Made by a program: the position numbers and the translations under genes
Assembly (NCBI GenBank): GCA_965227905.1
Contig: OZ245780.1
Location: forward strand, 4,464,001-4,528,000
Direction: 5' to 3'
Source: CBDDHT01 sp965227905
GTDB lineage: Bacteria; Pseudomonadota; Alphaproteobacteria; Rhizobiales; Methyloligellaceae
Length of the DNA: 64,000 bases
Shown here: piece after piece, positions 42,328 to 52,244 of the stretch
Numbering within the stretch: position 1 is the stretch's first letter
Layout: each line of letters starts with the position of its first letter
Notes under the pieces: generated by a model
What the model saw: the letters and a program-made list of their open reading frames with translations, nothing else
Told to the model about the DNA's origin: nothing
Database searches by the model: none

Positions 42328-42783
42328 ATGATGATGTATAAGAAGATACTCGTGCCGACCGATGGGTCGGCGCTGTCGGAAAAAGCCGTTGAACATGGCG
42401 TCGCACTGGCCAAGGACATTGGCGCTAGCGTTACATTCACGACCGTCACCAGTCCATTTCACATGATCGATCGAGAGCCGCGCCTGATTGGCGATATGCC
42501 GGACGAATATCAGAAATACGTGCATGAATATCTCAATGCGGAGACAGACAGCTATCTGCAGGCCGCCAAAGCTGTGGCCGATGCCGCCGACGTTTCTTGC
42601 GAGACCTTTCACGTCCAGCATGATCAGGTCTACCAGGGCATCATCGACACGGCGGCACTGCGGGAATGCGACCTGATCGTCATGGCATCGCACGGACGCC
42701 GCGGCCTTTCAGCGGTCGTTCTCGGCTCCGAAACAACCAAGGTGCTGACGCACAGCGACATACCCGTCCTTGTCTATCGCTGA
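42328..42783 (+). CDS. Universal stress protein, UspA family
   Basis: A 151-residue Usp domain (KKILVPTDGSALSEKAVEHG, and ASHGRRGLSAVVLGSETTKVLTHSD as the ATP-binding end). GGGAGG lies before three consecutive ATG codons. It is different enough from the 41.2 kb protein that they are not recent copies. It lies between the cytochrome c and PEP carboxylase genes. Confidence 0.9.
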   Translation: MMMYKKILVPTDGSALSEKAVEHGVALAKDIGASVTFTTVTSPFHMIDREPRLIGDMPDEYQKYVHEYLNAETDSYLQAAKAVADAADVSCETFHVQHDQVYQGIIDTAALRECDLIVMASHGRRGLSAVVLGSETTKVLTHSDIPVLVYR

Positions 42784-42918
42784 TCCGGCCTGCCGGCTTG
42801 AAAAGTCTCTATTTTTCGCCTCCCCATCGCATTCGTCGAACGGCTATGGCATTTTCCCGCGTTTGAACCGTTGTCATAGCCAGAAAACTGCAAATGCAAC
42901 GACGGAGGCCTATCGCAC

Positions 42919-45708
42919 ATGCCCGCCGACTCCAATGCCACGCCAGCTTCGGCACACACCGAAACCAAGAATGGCAAAGACACGCCTCTGCTTGACGACA
43001 TCCGCCTGCTTGGCCGGTTGCTCGGTGATACCGTTCGCGACAATGAAGGCGCGGACATCTTCGATCTGGTCGAAAACATCCGCCAAACGTCGATCCGCTA
43101 CCACCGTGACGACGACAAACCGGCACAACAAGAGCTGGAGTCGCTTCTTGAGGAACTAACGCCGGAACAGGCCGTCCAAGTCATTCGGGCGTACAGTTAC
43201 TTCTCGCACCTGGCAAACATCGCCGAGGATCAGCACCATATACGCCGAACCCGCTATCACGAGCGCGCCGGCTCTCCGCCCCGCAAAGGTACGATCGACG
43301 AAATCCTTGCGCGCGCCACTGATGCCGGCCTGACACCCCAAGATCTTCAAGCGTTTTTCGCCGATGCACTGATGAGCCCCGTGTTGACGGCGCATCCGAC
43401 CGAAGTCAGACGTAAGACGACGATGCATTGGGAAATGGATATCGCGGCCCTTCTCGACAAGCGCGGCCGCGGCGATTGGACAGACAAGGAGTTGGCCGAG
43501 TTTGACGAAGAGCTCCTAACCGCTGTCGAAACGCTTTGGCAGACGCGGCTCGTCCGCACCACGAAGCTCAATGTCACGGATGAAGTCGTCAACGGCCTCA
43601 CCTACTATGACTACACATTTCTCAAAGAGCTCCCGCGGTTCTATTGCCGACTTGAGGATCGATTGACGGAACTTGCCGGTAGCACGGACCCGATCCACGT
43701 ACCGTCCTTCCTGCGGCCAGGGAGTTGGATCGGCGGTGACAGGGATGGCAATCCTTTTGTGCGAGCCGACGTCCTGAATGAGACTGTCGCGCTGCACCGT
43801 GAAAAGGCGCTCAACTACTATCTGCAAGAGTTGGATAGTCTTCGGGGCGAATTGTCTCTATCGACCGCGATCATTGAAGTGTCCGACGCCTTGCAGGCGC
43901 TGGCAGAGCTCTCGCCGGATGAATCGCCGCATCGCCAGGGAGAGTCCTACCGGCTGGCTGTCTCCACAATCCAGGCAAGACTCCGCACCACTGCCAAGCG
44001 ATTGGAGGCAAACACCCACCCATCGGCCGCAGTGGAAGGACCGGCAGGCTATGGAGCACCGCAGGACCTGCTGGACGATCTCGATACGATTCGCCGCTCG
44101 TTGGAGGCAAACGGATCGAAGCGCCTGGCTGGAGCCCGTCTCCGGCATCTGATGCGCGCCGTCGACTGCTTCGGGTTTCATCTCGCAAGTCTCGATCTCA
44201 GACAAAACTCCGATGTCTATGGTCGCACGGTTGCAGAGCTGTTGGACGCTGCCGGTGTCGAAGCGAACTTTGACAGCCTCGACGAAGACGAGAAGATTGC
44301 GTTGCTAGGACGAGAGCTGTCGTCTCTCCGCCCGCTTGTCCGACCCAATTGGAAGTACTCCGACGAGACGCGCTCAGAGCTTGATATTCTCAAAGCGGCT
44401 GCCCGAGCTCAGGCACTCACTGGCGAGCGAACCATCGCCACTTGCATCATATCCAATACGCAGAGTGTATCGGACCTACTCGAGGTCGCGCTGCTTCTGA
44501 AGGAAGCCGGGATTGTCGATCCAGAAGGGCGTAGCCGCATGCATGTGGTTCCCCTGTTCGAGACGATCGAGGATCTCCGCAATGCGACGGTGATCATGGA
44601 GAGACTGCTGGGGACAGCAGTTTATCGGCGGCTCGTCGACAGTCTTGGCGGCGTTCAGGAAGTGATGCTTGGCTACTCGGACAGCAACAAGGACGGCGGC
44701 TATGTCACCTCGGGGTGGGAACTCTACAAAGCAGAAATCGGGCTCGTCGACCTCTTCAAACGCCATAATGTGAGGCTTCGCCTTTTCCATGGACGCGGCG
44801 GTACTGTCGGCCGAGGCGGTGGACCGAGCTACGACGCGATCCTCGCTCAACCCGCCGGCGCCGTAGACGGCCATATTCGCATTACCGAGCAAGGCGAGAT
44901 CATCTCGAGCAAATACACCAATCCTTATCTCGGCCGACGCAATCTAGAGATCCTGGCTTCCGCCACGCTCGATGCAAGTCTTCTCAGCCCGCGCGACGGA
45001 CGCCCGCCTGAAGACGCTCTCGCCGTCATGGAGGAACTCTCGGCCGAAGCCTTCAAGGCCTACCGTGCACTTGTCTATGAAACCGAAGGGTTTGAAGACT
45101 ATTTCTGGGGATCGACGGTTATCGATGAAATCGCCAAGCTGAATATCGGCTCACGTCCGGCTTCGCGAAAGAAGACGAATCGCATACAGGATCTACGGGC
45201 GATTCCTTGGGTGTTCAGCTGGGCCCAATGCCGTGTCATGCTTCCCGGTTGGTACGGGTTCGGAACTGCCGTCACCCGCTGGCTTGCTGACAATCCGGAC
45301 AAAGGCCTTCCGCTTCTGCAAGAACTCTATCGTGAATGGCGATTCTTCCGCGTGCTTTTATCGAATATGGATATGGTTCTGGCCAAGAGCAGCATGGCAA
45401 TCGCGCGTCGTTATGCCGAGTTGGTACCGGACCAAATGCTCCGCGCCGCCATCTATGGGCGGATCCGAGACGAGTGGCAGTCGTCGATAAAGGCTGTTCT
45501 CATGATCTCGGGGAACAAGACATTGCTCGAAACCAACCCGCTGCTCGACCGCTCAATCCGCAATCGCTTTCCCTATCTTGATCCGCTCAATCATATTCAG
45601 GTCGAGATGCTGAAACTCAGCCGCAAGAATGTGGATTCGCCGAAAGTCCAGCGGGGTCTCCAATTGACCATCAACGGTATTGCCGCCGGACTGAGAAACA
45701 GCGGTTAG
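42919..45708 (+). CDS. ppc: Phosphoenolpyruvate carboxylase
   Basis: A 929-residue enzyme of standard length. The catalytic His is in LTAHPTEVRRKT, the Gly-rich loop in FHGRGGTVGRGGGPS, the second catalytic segment is VMLGYSDSNKDGGY, and it ends GLRNSG where the family has the conserved RNTG. It fixes bicarbonate on PEP to make oxaloacetate, refilling the TCA cycle. It appears monocistronic and converges with a GST gene. Confidence 0.97.
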   Translation: MPADSNATPASAHTETKNGKDTPLLDDIRLLGRLLGDTVRDNEGADIFDLVENIRQTSIRYHRDDDKPAQQELESLLEELTPEQAVQVIRAYSYFSHLANIAEDQHHIRRTRYHERAGSPPRKGTIDEILARATDAGLTPQDLQAFFADALMSPVLTAHPTEVRRKTTMHWEMDIAALLDKRGRGDWTDKELAEFDEELLTAVETLWQTRLVRTTKLNVTDEVVNGLTYYDYTFLKELPRFYCRLEDRLTELAGSTDPIHVPSFLRPGSWIGGDRDGNPFVRADVLNETVALHREKALNYYLQELDSLRGELSLSTAIIEVSDALQALAELSPDESPHRQGESYRLAVSTIQARLRTTAKRLEANTHPSAAVEGPAGYGAPQDLLDDLDTIRRSLEANGSKRLAGARLRHLMRAVDCFGFHLASLDLRQNSDVYGRTVAELLDAAGVEANFDSLDEDEKIALLGRELSSLRPLVRPNWKYSDETRSELDILKAAARAQALTGERTIATCIISNTQSVSDLLEVALLLKEAGIVDPEGRSRMHVVPLFETIEDLRNATVIMERLLGTAVYRRLVDSLGGVQEVMLGYSDSNKDGGYVTSGWELYKAEIGLVDLFKRHNVRLRLFHGRGGTVGRGGGPSYDAILAQPAGAVDGHIRITEQGEIISSKYTNPYLGRRNLEILASATLDASLLSPRDGRPPEDALAVMEELSAEAFKAYRALVYETEGFEDYFWGSTVIDEIAKLNIGSRPASRKKTNRIQDLRAIPWVFSWAQCRVMLPGWYGFGTAVTRWLADNPDKGLPLLQELYREWRFFRVLLSNMDMVLAKSSMAIARRYAELVPDQMLRAAIYGRIRDEWQSSIKAVLMISGNKTLLETNPLLDRSIRNRFPYLDPLNHIQVEMLKLSRKNVDSPKVQRGLQLTINGIAAGLRNSG

Positions 45709-45723
45709 CATCCGGGGCTGGGG

Positions 45724-46416
45724 CTAGCGTGGTTCGTATTGCGTTTCGCCATACATGTTTTCCCAGTGCTCGTCATCGATCGGGCCGGAGCGCGGACCAT
45801 GCGCGAGCAGATCCATGGCGCGTTGGACGGCCGGCCTCGCTTCAATGCGCGCGACCCAGGCCTTGACGTGCGGCACCGCGTCCGGGTCCTGGTCTCGCCA
45901 GTCGAAACTGCGCATCCAGGGCATAAGCGCCATATCGGCAATCGAGTACTCCCCCGCTACATAATCTCGATCGCGCAGGCGCTTCTCCATGACCCAATAA
46001 AGCCGCCGGCACTCTTTGGTGTAGCGATCAACGGCATATGGAATTGTCTCTCGCGCATAGCGCCGGAAATGATTGCATTGCCCGAACATGGGGCCAACGC
46101 TGGCCATCTGAAACATCAGCCACTGCATCACCTCTGATCGTGCCGTTCCAACCTCAGGTAGAAAGCGCCCCGATTTCTCAGCAAGATAGATGAGGATTGC
46201 ACCGGACTCGAATACGGCATGCGACGCCCCATCCTGTCCCTTTCGATCGACGATGACCGGAATCTTGTTGTTCGGGCTGATCGACAGAAAGTCCGGTTCA
46301 AACTGCTGGCCGCGCCCGATGTCCACGATATGTGTTTTGTAGTCGAGTGCCGTTTCTTCCAGCATGATCGCGATCTTGCGAGCATTCGAGGTGTACCAGG
46401 CGTAGAAATCGATCAT
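45724..46416 (-). CDS. Glutathione S-transferase, Nu/YghU-like
   Basis: A 230-residue GST: thioredoxin-fold half (MIDFYAWYTSNARKIAIMLEE; NNKIPVIVD cis-Pro; FESGAILIYLAEKSG glutathione site) and helical half (YIVAGEYSIADMALMPW-like DYVAGEYSIADMALMP). It resembles the disulfide-bond oxidoreductases YfcG/YghU, with Thr in the TSN place of the catalytic residue. The substrate is unknown. Confidence 0.9.
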   Translation of the reverse strand: MIDFYAWYTSNARKIAIMLEETALDYKTHIVDIGRGQQFEPDFLSISPNNKIPVIVDRKGQDGASHAVFESGAILIYLAEKSGRFLPEVGTARSEVMQWLMFQMASVGPMFGQCNHFRRYARETIPYAVDRYTKECRRLYWVMEKRLRDRDYVAGEYSIADMALMPWMRSFDWRDQDPDAVPHVKAWVARIEARPAVQRAMDLLAHGPRSGPIDDEHWENMYGETQYEPR

Positions 46417-46753
46417 TGCGCCAAGTCCCCGCGATGGCCCGATGATACACTCGCTCGCATGGCCATCATCCCTCAGACTCCGTTAACCCCGCTCAGTCTA
46501 ACGTTCGGACACCCGAACTACCCGACGGGCGACGCCGCAGAAAATTAAGACGTAACCCACTGAAACCAATGCGCTTTTAACTAAACAAAATCACCGAATT
46601 GCGACCAGCCGAACCGTTTTTCTGGCCGCAACCTTCAGTTGCTAGCGCAACGATAGCACTGGATCATGAGCGTTTCTGTCAGTCGGCTCCCCACAGGTCA
46701 GCAGAAGTTTATCGCAATGAAGGAACATAGTGAAAACGAATGAGGAACAAACT
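46417..46753. other. Intergenic stretch between GST and dehydratase genes
   Basis: 337 bases with no convincing gene. A small dyad GTTCGG-ACAC-CCGAAC lies near 46502-46517 and the sequence from 46545 to 46620 is AT-rich. It should hold the GST promoter on the minus strand. Confidence 0.5.
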
Positions 46754-47770
46754 CTAAATCGCTTCTGCCATCTGGAACAAGCGCTGCCGCGTTTCCTCTG
46801 TCAGGTTGCCTCCTGTCAACGCTGCAACTGTCGTCAGGCTCGTATCCACCTTCCCTGAAAGGAATGCGGCTGCGGCGACCACACCCGCAGGCTCGCCCAA
46901 GAGCTTCGCCCGTTGCAGGATCGTGCAAAAGGCATTTGCGATGTCCGTTTCGCGGATAAGAACGATATCATCGAGATAGCGTTGCAAATGGCGAAAAGGA
47001 AAGGCGCCAGGACGAACCGCTGACAGTCCATCAGCAATCGAATCCCAATAGTCGATGGTCGTCGGCCTCCCCTCTTTCATGGACACATAAGCGGCATTCG
47101 CGCGTTCCGGCTGAACGCCGATCACCTTCACATCCGGTCGGCACTCTTTCACTGCCGTTGCAATTCCACCGGCAACGCCGCCCGACGATACAGGCACCAG
47201 CACCTGCTGCACGTCGGGAAGGTCTCTGACAATCTCCAGTCCAATCGTTCCGTGGCCGGCCGTGATCGGCGGCTCTTCCCAGGTATCGATCGCCGTCATG
47301 CCGCGTTCGGCCGCGAGAGAAAGAACGGTTGGCTGGCGTTCGAGCGCATCGGTTCCGCAAAAATAGACCTCGCCTCCATGTCCCTCCGTCGCTGCAACTT
47401 TGTAGGCGCTGGTATGATCCAGCATGACGACGGTAATCGGCACATCCAGTATCCGACCGGCATAAGCAAATGCCTGCGCGAAGTTTCCGGACGATGTCAG
47501 CACGACACCTTTCTTGCGGGCGGCTTCGTCCAGCGCATTCAGCATCGTGAATGCGGCTCGGACCTTATAGGCGCCGGTTACCTGCAGGTTTTCGCATTTT
47601 AGGAAGCAGTGTTCATTGCCGATCTCGGCGGAGTCACGCGCGAGCGGCAGGATCGGTGTACGACGGATAACTGACGGGAGTGCCGCTGCAGCGGCCTCGA
47701 TGTCGCCTAACTGCACAATGTCGTTGACCGACGACAAAGAAGTCCGGTTTTCAGATGAGAGCATACTCAT
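46754..47770 (-). CDS. PLP-dependent serine/threonine dehydratase-like enzyme
   Basis: A 338-residue fold-type II PLP enzyme: VIRRTPILPL, CENLQVTGAYKVRAAF with the PLP Lys (the family mostly has SFK-x-RGA), SSGNFAQAFAYAG (usually SSGNHAQ), and the Gly loop VPVSSGGVAGGIA. Relatives include threonine and serine dehydratases and the hydroxyectoine-utilisation dehydratase EutB. The altered lysine and Asn-loop motifs suggest a substrate other than threonine. Its ATG overlaps the stop of the HAD gene (ATGA), so the two are coupled. Confidence 0.88.
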   Translation of the reverse strand: MSMLSSENRTSLSSVNDIVQLGDIEAAAAALPSVIRRTPILPLARDSAEIGNEHCFLKCENLQVTGAYKVRAAFTMLNALDEAARKKGVVLTSSGNFAQAFAYAGRILDVPITVVMLDHTSAYKVAATEGHGGEVYFCGTDALERQPTVLSLAAERGMTAIDTWEEPPITAGHGTIGLEIVRDLPDVQQVLVPVSSGGVAGGIATAVKECRPDVKVIGVQPERANAAYVSMKEGRPTTIDYWDSIADGLSAVRPGAFPFRHLQRYLDDIVLIRETDIANAFCTILQRAKLLGEPAGVVAAAAFLSGKVDTSLTTVAALTGGNLTEETRQRLFQMAEAI

Positions 47771-48489
47771 GCACCGAGTTCCTGCCGATGCGCTTCAGCC
47801 ATTTCTTCCATGCTGTTGAAACGAAAATCATATTTCGGCATCTCGCCGGGGTCGCGCGTCGCCCCGAAACCGTCTTTATCGTGCCGCCGGTAGATCCAGC
47901 AGGACCGAATGTCGTGGCGGTTTGCCGGTGCATGGTCATGAAACATACTCTCAGCCGTGTGAAGGATATCTGACTTGGCGATATCAAGACCTTTGAGTTT
48001 TTCGAACATGTAGTGAAAATTTGTATCCGCCGGTTTGTAGGCGCCGACATCTTCGGCCGTATAGATCGCATCGAAGGCAACGCCGAGCCTGTCATTGCTG
48101 GCCGCAAAACTGCGATTGTCGACATTGGACAGAATGATCAGCTTGTAGTGCTCCTGGAGATAACGCAGAGCATCGGGCGTGTCAGGAAATGCCGGCCAGT
48201 CCTTGACTGAATTCCCGTAGACCACACACTCGTCCCAACTTACCGTGACGCCCCACTCCTCGGCCAAGCGCCGATAAACCACGGGCAGCAAATCGCGATA
48301 GGCCTTTGTCGGCGTCTGGGCCTGCTGTGACGACTCCAACCGCCCATGTGCCTCCAACACGGCGTCTCGGCCGAGAGGACGGTCACACTTATCCAAGAGC
48401 GGCGCGAGTGCATTGAACATGCCGCTTTCCCAATCGATGAGCGTTCCATAGCAGTCGAATGTCAGAGCTTTGAAATCACTTAGTTTCAT
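47767..48489 (-). CDS. HAD-superfamily hydrolase, type II dehalogenase-like
   Basis: A 240-residue HAD protein: nucleophile Asp in LTFDCYGTLIDWE, Thr/Ser in ILSNVD, Lys in VGAYKPADTNF and a metal-site region in HTAESMFHDHAPAN. It resembles L-2-haloacid dehalogenases, but the family also includes phosphatases. GGGGGA before the ATG at 48489 favours this start over the longer frame. It is the first gene of a pair with the PLP dehydratase. Confidence 0.85.
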   Translation of the reverse strand: MKLSDFKALTFDCYGTLIDWESGMFNALAPLLDKCDRPLGRDAVLEAHGRLESSQQAQTPTKAYRDLLPVVYRRLAEEWGVTVSWDECVVYGNSVKDWPAFPDTPDALRYLQEHYKLIILSNVDNRSFAASNDRLGVAFDAIYTAEDVGAYKPADTNFHYMFEKLKGLDIAKSDILHTAESMFHDHAPANRHDIRSCWIYRRHDKDGFGATRDPGEMPKYDFRFNSMEEMAEAHRQELGA

Positions 48490-48704
48490 GTCTTCCCCCA
48501 GGCACAAAGGCAGCTTGAGCGGTGTCATATCAGATCGTGCGGTGTGTTGTCTGCGTCATCGCGCAAGCATTTGCACGATTCCAGTCGATGAAGAGTCCAT
48601 CGAAGTACACGAGGATTGGGGAACCTGATCTACAAAGCCGGTCGTTACGTATCCACACCCAAACTGCCAGTGTTCCTGACGACCAAAATCCAAAGGTTGA
48701 CGCT

Positions 48705-48872
48705 ATGAGAATGCGTCGAAAGCGCGATCTCCCACGGAAGATCTGTCCAATCTGCGAGAGGTCATTTGCCTGGCGCCGAAAGTGGGCGCGCGATTGGGAG
48801 CGCGTGGTGTATTGCTCCGAGAGATGCAGAAGACACGCGATTGGTCAGATTCGACCTGTGGCCCGCCAATGA
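48705..48872 (+). CDS. DUF2256 small zinc-ribbon protein
   Basis: A 55-residue protein with two Cys pairs (CPICERSF and YCSERCRR) around RKWARDWERVVYC, which is the DUF2256 family. Such genes often stand next to photolyase-related genes; the function is unknown. AAAGG precedes the ATG at 48705. Its TGA stop overlaps the ATG of the next gene (ATGA), so they are coupled. Confidence 0.85.
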   Translation: MRMRRKRDLPRKICPICERSFAWRRKWARDWERVVYCSERCRRHAIGQIRPVARQ

Positions 48873-50128
48873 CACAACTCTCATTCCTACAAGCGCCTCT
48901 TCCAAACCCACCGACGTGGCGACCGCAGCGGCAGGCCGGTCTCGACCGCATGCATGCCTTTCTTCCCCTGGCCGGCCGGACCTATGCCGCAACGCGAAAT
49001 ACCGACAACGGGCCGGGAAATCACGACAATGTCTCCGGGCTCTCTCCCTGGTTGCGCCATCGTCTGCTGTTGGAAGAAGAAGTGTTGGCGGCCACTCTGG
49101 GTGCACACTCGTTCTCCTCCGCGCGAAAGTTTGTTCAGGAAGTGTTTTGGCGAACCTACTTCAAAGGTTGGCTCGAGCATTACCCCGTCATTTGGTCTCG
49201 TTATCGCCGCGATATCGCCGAGCAGACCCAACGTCTTGATAGCGACCCAGCCCTGCTGGATCGATTGACACAGGCTGTCGAGGGTAAGACAGGGATCGAT
49301 TGTTTCGACGCGTGGGTCGGCGAACTCGTCCAGACCGGGTATCTGCATAACCATGCCCGCATGTGGTTCGCGAGTATCTGGATATTCACACTGCGCCTGC
49401 CTTGGCAGCTTGGAGCCGACTTCTTCTATCGCCATCTACTAGATGGCGATCCGGCTTCGAATACGTTGTCCTGGCGCTGGGTTGCCGGCTTGCACACCAA
49501 AGGCCGCACCTATCTGGCGCGCGCCTCAAATATTGCGCGCTTTACGAATGGCCGCTTCAATCCAACCGGTCAGTTGTCGTCTGAAGCCGCACCTCTGAGC
49601 GAAGCCTCGGTCGGCCTCCCTCGCCCGATTCCAGCTCCCGGCTCAGTGCCCGAACGCGAGCCATTCGGGCTGCTACTGACCGATGACGATTGTGGGCCGG
49701 AAACTCTGCCACTTCCCTCTGGACCTGTTGCGATCGCTGGCGTCGGAACAACCAAACAACGCTCCCCACAGTCGGTTGGCAAGAGAGCCAGCAGCTTCGC
49801 CGAAGGAGCACTGATCGATGGACTGACACGCGCTGGCAGCTCATTCCACGTATCCCCGGTCCACTTGGGAGAAGATCACGCTTGTGACGCAATATGCGAT
49901 TGGGCAGAAGTCGCCGCCGTCCGATGGGTTGCAACGCCCCACGCCACAGTGGGGCCTGCAGCAGATCTGATCGCGCAGGTCACCGTTGCGCTTGCCGAAA
50001 AAGGGATAGACCTTGTTCAGGTCCGGCGCCCTTACGACACGCTCTGTTGGCCCCATACGGCCAAAGGGTTCTTCGCAGTCAACAAGAAGATCCCGACTAT
50101 CCTGAAGGCGTTGGATTTGCAGTCCTAA
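48869..50128 (+). CDS. Photolyase FAD-domain protein with rearranged domain order
   Basis: A 419-residue protein. Residues ~40-235 match the FAD-binding C-terminal domain of DNA photolyases/cryptochromes (FVQEVFWRTYFKGWLEHYP; HNHARMWFASIWIFTL; DGDPASNTLSWRWVAG). The usual antenna domain is absent from the front. Instead ~170 residues follow the FAD domain, including an alpha/beta-looking VTVALAEKGIDLVQVRRPYDTLCWPH segment that may be a displaced antenna-type domain. DNA repair is not assured. It is coupled to DUF2256 and converges with phrB, overlapping it by four bases at the stops. Confidence 0.85.
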   Translation: MTQLSFLQAPLPNPPTWRPQRQAGLDRMHAFLPLAGRTYAATRNTDNGPGNHDNVSGLSPWLRHRLLLEEEVLAATLGAHSFSSARKFVQEVFWRTYFKGWLEHYPVIWSRYRRDIAEQTQRLDSDPALLDRLTQAVEGKTGIDCFDAWVGELVQTGYLHNHARMWFASIWIFTLRLPWQLGADFFYRHLLDGDPASNTLSWRWVAGLHTKGRTYLARASNIARFTNGRFNPTGQLSSEAAPLSEASVGLPRPIPAPGSVPEREPFGLLLTDDDCGPETLPLPSGPVAIAGVGTTKQRSPQSVGKRASSFAEGALIDGLTRAGSSFHVSPVHLGEDHACDAICDWAEVAAVRWVATPHATVGPAADLIAQVTVALAEKGIDLVQVRRPYDTLCWPHTAKGFFAVNKKIPTILKALDLQS

Positions 50129-51648
50129 TCCAATGATTTCAGAAATGACGCGGCCGACGCTCGATAGTCCCCGCGCTTTTCATCGCTCATCCGGTCCCAG
50201 GTTCGATAAACTTGGCGAAGACGTGGATTGTCGCGCAACACCGCCTCGTTTCGTGCAAGAAAATCCCAGTAGAGCCCATTGAACGGGCAGGCTCCCTCGC
50301 CTGTCTTCTGTTTCACGTCGTACCGACATCCTTTGCAATAGTCGGACATCTTGTTGATGTAGTTCCCGCTCGCCGCATAGGGTTTTGAACCCAAGAGACC
50401 ACCATCCGCGAACTGGCTCATTCCAAGCGTATTCGGAAGTTCCACCCACTCGAATGCATCGGCATAGACCGCCAAATACCACTCATGCACGTCATGTGGT
50501 GCAATGCCCGCCAGCATTGCGAAGTTGCCGGTGACCATGAGGCGCTGAATATGATGGGCATAGGCTTCATCGCGCGTTTGGGTGATACAGGCTCGCATGC
50601 AAGCCATGTCCGTCTCGCCCGTCCAATAGAAAGATGGAAGCGGCCTTTCATGGCCAAAGAAGTTCTGGTCCCGGTAGTCGGGCATCTTCAGCCAATAAAT
50701 GCCACGCACATATTCCCGCCAACCGATGATCTGACGAATAAAACCTTCTGCAGCATTGATCGGTATCTGCCCTTCATCGAATGCGGCCTCGACGCGCCGG
50801 CAGACATCCAAAGGATCGAGAAGACCCACATTGATGTAGAGCGAAATCACGGCGTGATAGATGAAACGCTCTTCGGCGAGCATCGCGTCCTGGTAGTCGC
50901 CGAAACTGGGCAACGCATGCACGATGAAATGCTCCAGAGCGGCGTCAGCATCGGTCGCGGTCACGGCAAACCAGAATGGGTGCAGGTTGCCGAAATTCTC
51001 GCCGAACCCACTGTCAACCATCTCTAAAACCTGCCTGGTTTCAGCATCCGGCTTGATCTGCAACGGACCGGGAAAGGATAAGCCGCTTTTCGGAGGCTTG
51101 CGGTTGTCGCTATCGAAATTCCATTTGCCCCCGGCCGGCTGATCGCCGTCCATCAAGAGGCCGGTTTGGCGCCGCATATCCCGATAAAAGTACTCCATAC
51201 GCAACTGCTTGCGGCCGTCCGCCCAGCGGGCAAAGGCCTCTGCAGAACATAAGAACCGATCATCGGGAAGAATTTCGATCGGAATATCGAATTCGTGCTG
51301 CCATGCCTCGAGCATATTCCGCACCCGCCACTCCGCAGGCTCAGTGATCAATACGCGGTCAACCTCACGCTCAGCGAGCGTGTGTTGGAGCGCGGCTTTC
51401 AGGCTGTCGAAGCCCCTGGCGGCGTCCAAAAAATGATAATCCACGGACCAACCATCCTCACCAAGCGCACAGGCAAAATGGCGCATGGCTGAAAAGATGA
51501 ATGCCAGCTTCTTCTTGTGATGGCCGACATAGGACGCCTCTTCCTGCACTTCCGCCATCAACACGACATCTGTTTCGCGGTTGCCACCGGCAAGACTTGA
51601 AAGATGAGGCGACAACTGATCTCCGAAGATGAATATCAGGGACTTCAC
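50125..51648 (-). CDS. phrB: Iron-sulfur (6-4) photolyase, PhrB type
   Basis: A 507-residue FeS-BCP family photolyase. LIFIFGDQLSPHL opens the antenna domain, and the [4Fe-4S] cysteines fall at C350, C438, C441 and C454 (ACMRACI; YCKGC; GACPF), the same numbers as in Agrobacterium PhrB. It repairs (6-4) photoproducts with light, using FAD and a lumazine-type antenna. I placed the start at GTG 51648, with GGAG six bases upstream, which also gives that numbering; the GTG at 51660 is less likely. It follows a glutathione peroxidase gene by 20 bases. Confidence 0.95.
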   Translation of the reverse strand: MKSLIFIFGDQLSPHLSSLAGGNRETDVVLMAEVQEEASYVGHHKKKLAFIFSAMRHFACALGEDGWSVDYHFLDAARGFDSLKAALQHTLAEREVDRVLITEPAEWRVRNMLEAWQHEFDIPIEILPDDRFLCSAEAFARWADGRKQLRMEYFYRDMRRQTGLLMDGDQPAGGKWNFDSDNRKPPKSGLSFPGPLQIKPDAETRQVLEMVDSGFGENFGNLHPFWFAVTATDADAALEHFIVHALPSFGDYQDAMLAEERFIYHAVISLYINVGLLDPLDVCRRVEAAFDEGQIPINAAEGFIRQIIGWREYVRGIYWLKMPDYRDQNFFGHERPLPSFYWTGETDMACMRACITQTRDEAYAHHIQRLMVTGNFAMLAGIAPHDVHEWYLAVYADAFEWVELPNTLGMSQFADGGLLGSKPYAASGNYINKMSDYCKGCRYDVKQKTGEGACPFNGLYWDFLARNEAVLRDNPRLRQVYRTWDRMSDEKRGDYRASAASFLKSLD

Positions 51649-51668
51649 CGCCAACTCCACATCGGCAT

Positions 51669-52244
51669 TCAGCGCCCTGTCTCGGTTGAGTTCAGTGCGG
51701 ATTCGATTGCCTCAGTCAAATCTTTAGCCAGCGGCTTGGTCCCGGTCGACGACCAGCATGTCAACCGTCCGTCCGCAGCGACGAGATACTTGTGAAAATT
51801 CCATCTCGGGGCACCGCGTTGCCCAAAAACATCCGTCGCCCATTTGTAGAATGGGTGTGCGTCCTTGCCCTTAACCGTGACCTTTGCTGTCAGCGGAAAC
51901 GAGACCCCATAGGAATCGCGACAGAATTCCAGAATTTCGTGATTGTCCTTCGGTTCCTGCTCGCCAAAGTCGTTAGACGGGACGCCGATGACGACGAGTC
52001 CCCGCTCACCATATTGCTCCCAAAGCGCCTGCAAACCTTCATACTGCTTTGTGAATCCGCAGTGGGACGCCGTATTGACGATCAGAACAACCTTCCCGCG
52101 ATACTGTTCAAGCGGCATCGGTTCGCCCGTGATGGTCTCGAATGAAAATCTGTAGGCTGTGCCGTGCTGCGATTTGATTGGCGCAACGCCCGACTTCGGC
52201 AGAAACGAACCAGCCACAGCAAAGGCGGACATCAGCTTTCGCAT
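51669..52244 (-). CDS. Glutathione peroxidase-family thiol peroxidase
   Basis: A 191-residue protein with a probable export signal or N-terminal extension (~20 residues). The catalytic set is present: C62 (NTASHCGFT), Q96 (NDFGEQEP) and W148/N149 (RWNFHKYL). It is a Cys-type enzyme, so it probably uses thioredoxin more than glutathione. It lies directly upstream of phrB on the same strand, which suits a light/oxidative stress operon. Confidence 0.92.
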   Translation of the reverse strand: MRKLMSAFAVAGSFLPKSGVAPIKSQHGTAYRFSFETITGEPMPLEQYRGKVVLIVNTASHCGFTKQYEGLQALWEQYGERGLVVIGVPSNDFGEQEPKDNHEILEFCRDSYGVSFPLTAKVTVKGKDAHPFYKWATDVFGQRGAPRWNFHKYLVAADGRLTCWSSTGTKPLAKDLTEAIESALNSTETGR

